From Galaxea fascicularis (Eukaryota; Cnidaria; Anthozoa; Scleractinia; Euphylliidae), in assembly GCA_948470475.1 (NCBI GenBank), contig OX419341.1:3821513-3885512 (forward strand): DNA of 64,000 nucleotides. The letters run 5' to 3'. How positions within the stretch are numbered: the stretch's first letter is position 1; each line of letters begins with the position of its first letter. The notes below the pieces were generated by a model. The model saw nothing but the letters and a program-made list of their open reading frames with translations. It was not told the origin of the DNA and did not search any database. This document shows, in pieces, positions 36,586-47,659 of the stretch. The position numbers and the translations under genes were made by a program.

Positions 36586-36666
36586 CTTGTCTTCGTTCAC
36601 CGAGAAGAAGCCTGGGACTAGACCGTTTCCAGTCTTCCTCGGCTTTGGAGTGTTACGTCAGACAAC
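36586..36666. promoter_or_regulatory. Putative divergent promoter between VMA21 and CLPB
   Basis: Only 81 bp separate the proposed VMA21 start codon (minus strand, 36585) from the CLPB start codon (plus strand, 36667). No TATA box is evident. The CLPB translation start is strong (full presequence follows); the VMA21 first exon is tentative, so the shared promoter is inference. Confidence 0.4.
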
Positions 36667-39600
36667 ATGGCGACTGCTGCACGATTTCTCCGTGCGAAAT
36701 TGTCACGGCTGTCTCTCACATATCTCCATAAAAGTCGTCCATTTATAACAGAACTCGTGAGGTTAAGTTCCAACAGCTCTTCAAGGTTACGTAGATTCTA
36801 TTTGCCACCAAGAAAGAGCTTACACTGGGGCACTGTAGTAGGTGCTACCACTGGGGTACTTTGCGGAAGCGTTGCTCTGTGTGACTCCTCCGGGTTCAGC
36901 TCAGGTATAAAGTAGTAAGCCTTTGTCTCACAGTTTGGATCTGAATTCTACTGATAGTCAAACAGTGCACAGATCCAAACTGCACTGGGATGAAACTCAC
37001 CTTCTAAGACTATTGATCTATTCAATCTTGACATTTGGAAATTGATATTTTTATATACCGGTAATAAATCTAAGCTCAAAGGTCTGCTTACAAGCAGCAG
37101 AGCTTTCAACCATACCTCACTGTCTTCATCAGTAAATGCAACTGGTACAGGCAGGTTTTTTCACATGACCTTAACATCACAAGATAGAATCGAGGATGGA
37201 CTCTCATGCTTATTGTTATTTTTTTAGGGTTTATTGAAAGGATGTGCAGATCTGCAAAACATAATGACAGTTCTGAGCTAGAAAGGTACCTGTTGTCTTG
37301 ACCCTTTTCCTCCAAACTGTAACTTTATAGATTTTACTTTGGCTGACGCCAGATGATTTTACTTGTTACAGGTAGACCCCTTCCTCAATGCATTTACCCT
37401 TTAAATACCAACATCAGCAAGTATATTCCCCACACTGTGCTCCATACATTTTCTATGGCAATGACGAGGAGAGTTAATTAAACAATCAACACCTTAATTA
37501 GTTGTTGATCACTTCCTTTTTTTCTCACAACCTTTATGTTTCATACAGCAATGTTACCATATGGAGAAATTAAACATCGGTAACTCTTAGGGGTAGGGTT
37601 AATACCATCTCTGCTTGATCATAATATAATACCAGTAACATTTAATACATAGTGGTTCTCAGGACATGGAGTCAGAATTTTTCCTTCCTTACTTCATAGA
37701 CTCATAAAAAAAGGGAACAACGTGGACCAAAGGCATCCGTTGGGCTGGACACCTCTTCATGTAGCTGCTATTAATGGGAGTGAGAGGTGGGCCATCACTG
37801 TAATAACGTTACAAGAACATCTGTCCATATAAACTTTATGGTTGGGCAGGCGTTTTTTTTCCACATCCTTGAAATTGAACTAGAAAAACCATGTTTCCAC
37901 ATGGTCATGTTGAACATTATTTAGCTTGTAGAACTTGGAGAATTGTGCATAACTGTTGGAATTTAACTGCTCACCAGGGAATGTAGCCTTTATCTGAGAT
38001 AAGTTTGGAGTTCAATGTAATGTCATCCCTTTTTACTGTGTTTACAGGTGCATATCCTTACTTATAGCAGCAGGAGCTGATGTCAATGCAAGAGAAGAAT
38101 TCAGTACTGCTTTCAAAATGGCTCAAAAGAAACACATGAGATCCTTTGATGGTATATATCCTTTCTTTAACTTTTGTTATTTAATATGTGTATTGATGGT
38201 GATGATAATGATATGATATCACCGATATTTTCATGGAATGACCCATATATTCCACTATCGGTGAGAATTGTTACACAAGCGCACTACCGGATACCCACCT
38301 GTCAATGGTTAAACAACCTCGGTTGGTCTAATCTCAGAGAGACGGGAGACAAAGAAAAGGTTCTAATAATGTTCAAAACTATGAACAATATGACCCCAGT
38401 TTGGGTGGCTATATGGATGACTCCATGAAGTATTGGGTGACTATATGTGTCATTCCTTGAAACTATCGGTGACTATATGGATGACTCAATGAAGTATTTG
38501 GTGAGTACATGAAGTTTATTTTTGAGGTGGTCATTGATGTCATCCCATACAATGCTGCAATACAAATAGGGCTTGGTATTGGACTGATAAACACCAGTCA
38601 AATTGGTAGAAGGGACAAAGGGCTGAATCTTTCTTATGATGCTCATACCAGAAGAGGCTTTCTTACAAACACTTCAAATGTGGGATTCTGGATCTCATGT
38701 CAGGAATTTATCAATTTCAACTCCCAGACATTTACTACTGTTCACTCTGTTCACAAATCAAGATCAAGACCTTGGGTGAAAGATGCCATTCTTTGTCTTG
38801 ACCCGACTACCATGAAGTTACTTGTTGATCACTTTCCTTTTTTCCTCACAACTTTTATGTTCCATACAGCAGGAGAAGTTTCCATTCCACCTCTTTAAAT
38901 TCCTTTCAGTGATTTTCATGCGTGATGATGACTTCAGTGGCAGGCTCAGTCGTGGTGCTAATTTCACGGGTTTCACTCCCCTACATTATGCAGCACTTGC
39001 TGACAGTCTTGAATGTGTTCGTCTTCTGGTTGAAGCCGGTGAGTCTATTGAAATGTCATAAGTCAATACACATTATTAGTGCCACATTTTTTGGAAAACT
39101 TCATTTCCCCTATTCTTCCTTCCCTAAACTGGAATAAGCGGGAATGCTCGCAATAGGAATAAGCAGAATGGTCCCATTTACCGGTATGTGGGTTTTCAAA
39201 GACATCATAATCATCTTTAAAGGTGTAATGTTCACCTTAACAATAAATTCGTATAACCACAGTAATGTTTGATTTCATTTTGCATAAAGGGATTAGCAGT
39301 ATTGGAGCTTCTCATAGCTAACCCACCACAGGACACCCAGCATGAAAAGGCCAAGGGCATCACTTTCCTTACTACTCTTCTAGTCCATCTAAGGAGACCA
39401 TGTGTACTGAAAGTATTTTAGTATCCAGCAAAACAATATTGAGGAATACATTTAGAGTTGCTTTTCAATAGAAATAACATCCTGCCAAAAACAAGAAAGT
39501 GAGAACAGACGTCACACACGTGTTCTTGTTAATGAATTAATTCATTTTTTTAGGTGCTGACCCAACTCTGAAGGATGGCTCAGGGCACACGGCTGTCGAA

Positions 39601-41441
39601 TATGCAGGGAGTTTGAAAATCAAAGAATTTTTGAATGAAAAAATGGAAATGGTATTTATGCCAAGTTCTTTGCTCCCAAAATTTGATATTTGATAATCTG
39701 AATAGATCCTAGTCATTAACTTTGCCATTTTCTCTCTAGTATGCTAAACAGAAAGAGAGAAAAGAGGCAGAAGAAAGAAGACGATATCCACTTGAGATGA
39801 GACTGAGGGAAAATATTGTTGGACAAGAAGGAGCTATTCTAACAGTTGCTGCTAGTATGTGCTGCAAACTTAGAATCAGTCATCTGCAACAAGTAGATGC
39901 ATGCTATCTTAAATTCTTTTTATTATAAATCATGAGTAGATTACTGACTAGACAGTATCAGGGGTTTCATTAGAAGCCGGCAACTAATGAAAACCCCCAC
40001 CTGCTTTGTGAGAATTTACATTTCACTGCTGCCTACTTCATCTACTTTCAATCGTTATGCCCTCAAAAGTACAATGTAATTCCTTCAATTACATCAGTGT
40101 AAGCTTCTTACATCTGTAGCTTTTTTTCCAGGGACTACCTTATGGTAAACATTACTATTAGCGTTTCCTCTGAGTGTTGCAAGTGTTTTGTCTCTTTGAG
40201 CTTGGGAGTGTGTGAAAGGCATGAATAAAATGTTTGCATTTCAGCAATTCGTAGAAGAGAAAATGGCTGGTACGATGACGAGCATCCATTGGTGTTTCTT
40301 TTTCTTGGTTCTTCTGGAATTGGTAAATATTTGCTCTAACAAAACTGTGTTAATTAATGTTTACTGCACATTTTCTTGGAGGTTTCACAAATTTATGTTA
40401 CATTATGATGATGCAATTCTCAATGATTTTCTTTGTAGGGAAAACAGAACTGGCAAAACAAGTTGCCAGGTATCTTCACAAGGACAACAAGAAGGTGCTT
40501 GAATTTGATTGGTGTTGTAGTAACTGGTTCAGTCTAGACAGATGAATTATTTCAGCTTTTTCTCTTCGTCTAACTTTGTACTGCCTCGTTTGTGGTGCAA
40601 TTGTCATTTCGTTTTTTTAATGTTTTCTGTTCCACAGGGCTTTATAAGACTGGACATGTCTGAATATCAAGAAAAGCACGAGGTAAGGGTTGCCCTGGAA
40701 GTGCACTCACCAAACATTTTTGTGTGTAATCAAATTCATTGTCATATATCACCATAGCCTAAAACAAAGGAAAATAAAATGTAAACTACAGATGAATTGA
40801 AACACAACGGAATCTGGTCGATTCGCCCGGAAGTCGACTCGCCCGACGGCGATTTGCCCTCAACTAAAGATGATTCGCCCGATGGTATTTAAACCGGTAA
40901 GAACGATTCGTGAGACCAAAATTGATAACCTTATGGAATGACATTACTATAATAATGAAGGATAGTATCGTCTTACGATGCATTCACTTGAGATATATAT
41001 CAAAACGTTTCGACTGGTTACAGCAAGTCTTTCTTAAGTGGTGTTTATTTTTGGTAACTATCATCGGGCGAATCGTCTTTTGATCCGGGCGAATAGGCTT
41101 TCGGGCGAATCGACCGTAATCACAACATATACATTTATCCGGATGGTTTTTTTTTACTTTGGTTACCAGACATTACTGGAGTTGGAATGGCCATGAATTT
41201 GTTTATTTTTTGTTTTCTAAACAGTAAATTGAACATGTTCTTTGATATTCTTTCTGTTCTTTTTGTTCGCGTTATTACCTTGTTTGTAGGTGGCAAAGAT
41301 GATTGGCGCTCCTCCAGGATACATTGGTCATGACCAAGGAGGGCAGTTGACCAAAAAACTCAAGGAATGCCCCAATGCTGTGGTGCTGTTCGATGAGGTG
41401 GGGGAATTTTCGGTCCCAACTTTTTCTTGCTTCTGTACATC

Positions 41442-41472
<31 letters not shown>

Positions 41473-43003
41473 ATATCTCTCAGTTAGTACGCGCACTGTG
41501 ACTGGCAAATTTTGCGGACCGTATTCTACTGTACGGCCCGCTAAATTAGAAATTTTCCTTTCCCGCGCGCGCGATTAGCCTAAGAGATATAATAAATATC
41601 TTACTAACCTTGTTTTAACGGTCCGTACAGTAAGTTACGGATCCTCTTTTTTTCCCGTTTTTCCCATAAAAAAACACGGTCCGTAACTTACAGTACGGAC
41701 CGCCAACTTGGTTTGTAAGAGGTGTTTCTTTCCATTCAGACATCTGTTAGCAAAACGTACGACATTAAACTTCTGACAACTAACAGACGCACGTATTTCT
41801 CCAGGTCGACAAAGCTCATCCCGATGTTTTAACTGTCATGTTGCAATTATTCGATGAGGTATCGTTTAATAGCTAGAAATATCCTTTTAATTTTGGCCAG
41901 GTTACGTTGTTCTTCTATTTGTCAGGGGCACGGACCTGTTTTCTGTTAAAGTCCGTACAATCTTTTTTTGTTCATTAACTACTTTTTGCAAGTGTGTTCT
42001 GTTTTTGTGGAGTAGTACCAATTATTACAATAGACCCGTGATTTCGTTAAATGATAAACACTTAAATTTGACTGTCAAACTCAATCAAGATTAAATTCCT
42101 TTTGAGGAAAACCGTACACGTAAAATAGTTTGCCAACTTAATTTAAGTATTTGAGCTCTAGCGAAGTTAGGCTTGCCCACAGGCCATTTTGTGTTGTGGG
42201 TAGTGGCACTTTTGTTGCATTTTTCTGTCAAACTTCGCAATATCACGATAATATAAGTTGAAATCTAACAGTGGTATTTACCTGCAGAAAACAGTGAAAT
42301 CTGTCAGTACCTTATTTTAATTGTGACACTGTGTTTGTGGTTTAGGGGCGCCTTACAGATGGACAAGGAAAAACCATTGTTTGTAAGGACGCGATCTTTG
42401 TAATGACGTCAAACCTAGCTAGCGACGAGATAGCCAATCACGCTCTGGAACTGAGAAGAGAGGCAAAAGAGGCCGCTGAACACAGAGAAGAAAGTAAGTA
42501 GCATCATCATTACCGCTACCACCACCCTCATCATCATCACGATTATCACTACCACCACCCTTATCATCACTTCCACCACCCTGATCATCATCACAAGTAA
42601 TCATTGTTTCTTTTTACCCGCTTTAACTTTCAAGGCCATACACGGATTTGCTCCCAGCTACCTATGTGAGCTAATTACAGTCAAAGAGAGCCAATGTTAC
42701 AGTCTCAGATCTTCTAGTGAGCTCTTGCTTCGGATGCAGAGTCGCATCACCAAAAAGACTCTTGGTGACACGCTTATGGAATTCACTTCCTGGAGAGCTG
42801 CGACGCAAGAGTGACCTAGAGGAGTTCAAGCACCATCTAAAAGCGCATCTTTTTTCAAAGGCATATTTATAGGAGTCTCATAATTTAATTAGCTTAGATT
42901 TTTATTCTTTTTCTCAAATTGTTATATATGTATTTTTAACTTTTTATAATTGTAATGCGCATTTAATCAAATTTTTGTTAATTTGCGCAATATAAGTGAA
43001 TAA

Positions 43004-43037
<34 letters not shown>

Positions 43038-45642
43038 GACACTGTTGAAGAGACAACGTTGATGTATTACTGTAATATTGCTCTTCTCATAATTTTCCGT
43101 CAGGTGGCGAAATAAGCGAAAAAGTCACTATATCAAGAAAATTTAAAGAGAGAGTGGTACAGCCTATACTCAAGGTCAGCTGTGTGGTCTTTAACATTTC
43201 ATCAGCATTGCTGAACCGACGAATGTTAGAAGCAGAAACAGTGTTGTATGAAGGCCGGTCAAACGGCGTCAAAAAACGCGCAACATCAAAGCCAAAATTT
43301 TGAATTTTTTTTTATTGTGAGAAACTGGAAACAAGAACCAGATTTAATGCGCGCATGCTTCTGTTCAACAAATGTTGAACGCACTGTTCAAACGGCTTCG
43401 ACACCATCCAACATTTTCGAAAACAAAGGCGATGTTGAATGAAAGTTTAAACCATTTTAAATTTATTTTAGCGCGCTTTCAACAATTTTCAACACGTTTA
43501 ACAATGTTGGGTGATCTGTTCTGGGCCTTTATAGCTCTCAAACTAGTACACTTACCACTTTGGGAAAAATAGCGATAATTATAGTCATAATCATAGAGCG
43601 GTTTTCAGACAAAGCCAAAGCACTTACTTTTGCCAATCACAGCATACCGAAACAATGCAATGAGCCAATCAGAATTCGAAGCAATTTCTTGTAACCGGTG
43701 TAAAGCGCGGGAAAATACGCGCGTGTGTGGTTTTGATTTTGCTTTTCATTGGTTGAAAAAGTTGCTGCACGAGTTTTGTTGGCCAATCACAGAGCGGGGC
43801 AATGCAAAACCAGAATAAGTGCAATCCACTCGAGAACTATTTCTAATCAATAACCGTGTTTGTTCTTTCTGTTGTCGGACATCCGGAAATCAGTTTTGGA
43901 AGTTTTTAAGAATCACACACTTGGTCATGTAGATTACCCGTAAAGTCTTGTTTGTGAATCAAGCGGGGGCCTTTAAGAGGGCTGACAAAGTTTAAATACA
44001 ATGTTTTGTTCCACCTTTGACAGCTTCACTTCAGGAGAGATGAATTCCTGGGAAGAATCAACGAGATGGTGTATTTTCTGCCTTTCTCTCGATCAGAGCT
44101 CATCACTCTGGTTACAAGAGAGCTCGATTTCTGGTCTAAAATGGTTTGTGAAGTTCTCTTATAAACCTCCGATACCTTGTTTGCTCCTGGACCAACACTC
44201 AGGATCTTTAAACAACTAAGGAGAAAGTGCTGCCTTTGTAATGACATCTGCATTGGTCAGACTCTCTAGTTTTCTTAGATAAGGACGATTAGTCGGTGGT
44301 CCCGTCTCAGAAGTCTTGTTTATGATAACTTTGTAAGAGGTTTAAGAACCTACACACCACTGAATCGCAAAGAGTAGGGGATGTAGTTCCCGATGTTGTG
44401 GTCTGGCCTTGTTTCCCGGGTTGGTGCTTCACATAGGGTTAACATCGCGCCTTCCCGCCTTGGACAGAATTGTCAAAGAAAAATATGCTTTGAGCTATGA
44501 ACTCCCCTTACTTGCTGGAGGGAGAAAAAACTAAAACTTTTTAATTTTTCGTTTTGATTCAGGCATTGAAGCGTCATGAAATCCACATGTCATGGGATAG
44601 AGAAGTCCTGGACGTGCTAGCGGATGGGTACGACGTACATTACGGAGCGCGATCGATTAAACACGAAGTAAGACTGATAAACTACTTCTCAAATCAATCA
44701 ATGAAGAATGATCCCCGCATCTGTGACCGCAATTTATGCAATTGCGTAAAGAATCAATTGCATAAATTGCGTTCACAAGTGCGAGGATCATTCTTCATTG
44801 ATTTCATTTCCGCAGTTCTTGTATGATTAACTACCTCTCCCTGCTTTAAAGTCGCAACTTGATTGGTGCACTCAATCAATTCAGGGAACAGCTCTCCCGA
44901 GACTTTTCTTCCGGTGTATGTACTTCCGCTTCCGGTTAATTTTTTTTGTCGTTGTGACGTTTTGTACGCGGAAAAAGTTTCTTACCCAGGCGCCCGTTTC
45001 TCGAAAGTCCCGTAAACTTTTCGGGCCCGAAAAGACATTTCAAAAACTGCGATCCACTTATTCTGAAAAGCTGGTCCTTTACTATGATTTCAAGATACGA
45101 AAGGGAAAATTTGTTGCAAAATTTCATGACTGGAAACGTCTTAGTTTTTAAGATACGAAGGAAATTATGGCACCCGAAATGCGCCCGAAAAGTTTCGGGA
45201 GTTTCGAGAAACGGGCCCCAGGATACAATTGTGAACCCAGAAAAAGGGAGAAGTGTCGAGTTACAACTGGATCTGCATTGCATCCGTCGGCGTTACGCTA
45301 ATTGGTCAATCAAAACACCACAGTAAACTTAGTGTAAATGTCACTATCTTTTAATTAAGGTTTTATCGAATCATATAAGCCAAGCATTGTTCTACTATCT
45401 TTGATTTGTTGTAGGTTGAGAGAAGGGTGGTCAATCAATTAGCTGCTGCGCATGAACGGGAGTTAATAAGTCCCGGATGTTCCCTTCACATAACCGTAGA
45501 CCGCCCCAAAGACACCGGAGGACGCAGTTTGGGCGAAGATGTAGCGCCAATCATCAAACTGCAGCTAATAAAGGAGGGAAAGAAAAAGGTGGACATCGAT
45601 GTTGGAGATGTATTTGTTCCAGAAGATAAACTTTTCTTTTAA
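36667..45642 (+). CDS. CLPB: Mitochondrial caseinolytic peptidase B homolog (CLPB/SKD3), 17 exons
   Basis: Exons: 36667-36904, 37228-37285, 37700-37786, 38048-38151, 38910-39038, 39554-39651, 39740-39854, 40245-40322, 40439-40494, 40638-40682, 41290-41397, 41805-41858, 42346-42493, 43104-43174, 44024-44143, 44563-44667, 45415-45642 (1842 nt, 613 residues, all in phase). The N-terminal presequence is Arg-rich, followed by a hydrophobic stretch ([16 protein letters not shown]), as in the intermembrane-space human protein. Ankyrin repeats follow ([28 protein letters not shown]). Then one AAA+ domain: Walker A GSSGIGKTEL split across an intron, pore loop GYIGHD, Walker B VVLFDE, sensor-1 region MTSNLAS, and sensor 2 [17 protein letters not shown]. 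The family is an ATP-driven protein disaggregase. The human protein is longer (677-707), mainly in linker regions. No truncation was seen. Confidence 0.94.
37390..37605. mobile_element. TTAACCCTTTAA-type repeat, copy 2
   Basis: Shares ACCAACATCAGCAAGTATAT, TTCTATGGCAATGACGAGGA and AACTCTTAGGGGTAGGGTT with the 34800 copy, in inverse orientation. It lies in a CLPB intron; a fragment recurs at about 38812-38878. Confidence 0.7.
38255..38400 (+). pseudogene. Decayed LINE reverse-transcriptase tail fragment
   Basis: A plus-strand frame reads [20 protein letters not shown] followed by FKTMNNMTP. This resembles the region after the RT domain in CR1/L2-type elements (LGW...R...K...MFK..NG..P). It is followed by tandem copies of a unit containing GGTGACTATATGGATGACTC up to about 38520. 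It lies in a CLPB intron. Confidence 0.5.
40816..41115. mobile_element. 300 bp GGTCGATTCGCCCG-family inverted-repeat element
   Basis: Ends GGTCGATTCGCCCGGAAG and CTTTCGGGCGAATCGACC. Sub-terminal GATTCGCCCG units repeat several times. It lies in the CLPB intron after exon 10. Confidence 0.85.
41444..41471. repeat. (ATT)n microsatellite
   Basis: Nine perfect TTA units. Confidence 0.95.
41503..41705. mobile_element. Palindromic GGTCCGTA-type repeats
   Basis: GGTCCGTACAGTAAGTTACGGA at 41622 onwards is mirrored by TCCGTAACTTACAGTACGGACC ending near 41702. A shorter GCGGACCGTATTC/GTACGGCCCGC hairpin lies at 41507-41542. Non-coding. Confidence 0.65.
42630..43037 (+). pseudogene. 3' end of a LINE ORF2 with (ATT)n tail
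   Basis: A frame contains [12 protein letters not shown] and, after a one-base shift near 42770, [20 protein letters not shown] and [10 protein letters not shown] then a stop. This is the usual C-terminal signature of CR1/L2-like LINE proteins in invertebrates. It is followed by a UTR-like stretch and (ATT)n at 43008-43037. 5' truncated and frameshifted, in a CLPB intron. Confidence 0.75.
43240..43515. repeat. Repeat with TGTTGAA/TTCAACA motifs
   Basis: Contains many short inverted motifs (AACAAATGTTGAACG, CAACATTTTCG, CAACAATTTTCAACACG). Probably a decayed inverted-repeat element; its borders are uncertain. Confidence 0.4.
43625..43825 (+). repeat. Dispersed CCAATCA-rich repeat, copy 5
   Basis: Matches the 3770 copy: CAATGAGCCAATCAGAATTC, AAAGCGCGGGAAAATACGCG, CATTGGTTGAAAAAGTTG and GGCCAATCACAGAG. 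Confidence 0.8.
44192..44440 (+). repeat. tRNA-derived SINE family 2, headless copy
   Basis: CACTCAGGATCTTTAAACAA, AGGAGAAAGTGCTGCCTTTG and ATCGCAAAGAGTAGGGGATG match the body of the element at 61258-61684. The tRNA head is missing. Confidence 0.8.
44696..44803. repeat. ~108 bp near-perfect palindrome built from SINE body
   Basis: The left arm starts AATCAATGAAGAATGATCC; the right arm ends GGATCATTCTTCATTGATT. The arms also share GCAATTTATGCAATTG. The right arm matches the tRNA-Thr-like SINE body at 56590-56645, and a TTTCCGCAGTTCTTGTATGATT tail follows. Confidence 0.85.
44989..45219. mobile_element. GTTTCTCGAAA-family inverted-repeat element, copy 2
   Basis: Ends CGCCCGTTTCTCGAAAGTCC and GGAGTTTCGAGAAACGGGCC, flanked by CCAGG on both sides (possible 5 bp target duplication). 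It lies in the last CLPB intron. Confidence 0.85.
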
Positions 45643-47659
45643 GCTGGCGATGATTCGTGCAATTCGATGTGGAAGCGATTGCGGCTTGATGCAATGGACC
45701 CCTTCCTCTGACGCTTGGTAAAGAGTATGTTCAACCAAAACAGATTCCATGTCTTGAGATGTCTTGGGGGATAGTGTCACATCTTGATGTTGGGTTGCTA
45801 CACTATACTGAAGAAATTCAGTTTTAGAAAACTTTATATTCTGGATAAGAAAGCGTTCAACCTTTCTTAGGTCAAATTAACGAACCTTGCGATATTGACG
45901 TCGAAGTTTTAGAGACAGATAGCAGCAGGAATCATTTTTTACCTTCAGCTTCTTTAAAACAGATTAAGAAGAGAAAGCTCAACTCATGTAAATCTCGATA
46001 CAGCTCTTACTGGGTAGAGACTTTTCTAATCTAAGAACGGAATTTAAGCCGAGGTCGGACTCTAGAGGAGTTAAGAATAGAAACCCTTCTGTTGCTTTCA
46101 TTTGTCATACGGAGCTGGTTGAAGTGCTAGATTTTCCCTTGAACGAATTGAATTTAAGTGTAAATTAGACGATTGTCATGGAATAATGGCGGAAAACAAA
46201 ATCCGGTTATTTATTAAAAGAGTATAAGGGAAAACATGTTGTAGGCAGAAACATGTTAAGAAAGGTTAGAACGTTGTTTTCTCTGTCTGTACGACCTTAC
46301 AACTGGTTTCAAATTGGAACTTGTCAATCGGAAGTTATTGTTTTGTTTGGCTTGCGTTAGCTTTGTGTAGCGTCCAGTGGGTTGCTATCATAGGTGCAAT
46401 AAGGTGACAATGCACCAAAAGGGAAAACTTTTCACTTCGCCCCACTTGCGGTCTGACGAAGAAATGTATTTTTATCAAGTGTGCTCTTGTTTTGGATGAT
46501 TCTCATGGGCGCCGCTTTTGTGTCGCGGATGAACGGAAAGCTTGGGAGATGAATACACGAGTATGTCAAATTTGCCCCTGAATAACTTGGAAAGACTTGG
46601 AGCAAGTCTGTTGACATGTCTTTTGCTGTTCTTATGATGTTCGTCTATTCCTTACGTGGACACTGCTTGTTCCCTCGACTCTCGTATGTTTTTTATCGGA
46701 GTGGGCTTCTCCACACGGGTAGGGGTGGGGTGGGGTGGAATGGGAGGGGGGAGGGGACGGGGCGAGGGAAGCAATAAACCTTTTTCCCACCCCTTCCCTA
46801 TTCTATATTTATCCGTTTGCTAAAAATATTATACAAATATATGATTCATATATTCACACGCGTTTAAACATCTTAAACTTTCCCATGACAATTCTTTTTG
46901 TTCTACAAACCCAGAGTAGCATCTACTTCCCTTTTAACTCGCCTTCGGCGAATAATGGCTAATTACAAAGACTTCCATTCCTTTCTTGGAAGCTCTCTAT
47001 ATTGTATTGGTTATATGACACAACGCTATGACATTCGGAAATCATTAAACTTATATTGTTATGTACAACTTTTAGTCGTCTTTACACGGAAGAAAACTGC
47101 ACTAATAAAAAAAAACGAAGCAAAGAAAGAAAAAAATATATACACGAACTTAATTTGGTCAACGTAAAGCTATTAAATGGCAGGGTGCACAAAACACCGT
47201 TAGTAACCTGGAGAGCTAATAAGGTCAAATTATTTGACTGAAAAACTTCTAGTAAAACAGAAACCCAGAAAAGTGAATTAAAAACAAAGAGGTTCCGAGC
47301 AAGTTTATGTATCTACCTTTCTTTATAACATCCAAAAAATGAAACCTAGAAGAAGTCCGCAAATCTCCGGTCTGTGAATCTTCGTACTCGCATGCTGCTA
47401 AATCTCTCTGTTAGGCCTTGGCTGTTTGCTAATCCAATTCTCGTATACTTGCTTAGAAGACTACTTCCTTTTGCATCTAACGCAGAGTTAGTTAAATAAT
47501 TTAAGGTAATGTAAACTATCTAAAGGATATCTTTTTTTATAAACTGTCTACAATGGCATGCATGTTGCATTTGTCCATTTCATGAAAGAGTTCAGTTAAG
47601 TTCTCCAATGAGAAGAATATGAGAAAAATAAAGTCTATTACACAGTTGAAGTCAAATCT
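45643..47659. other. Spacer between convergent CLPB and GDH genes
   Basis: Holds both 3' UTRs. No further exons recognised. A G-rich tract (GGGTGGGGTGG...) lies at 46720-46765. Confidence 0.5.

Noticed and set aside
38509..38898. 129-codon frame in a CLPB intron
   Set aside because: No family resemblance; it overlaps a tandem-repeat tail and a dispersed-repeat fragment and runs into the next CLPB acceptor.
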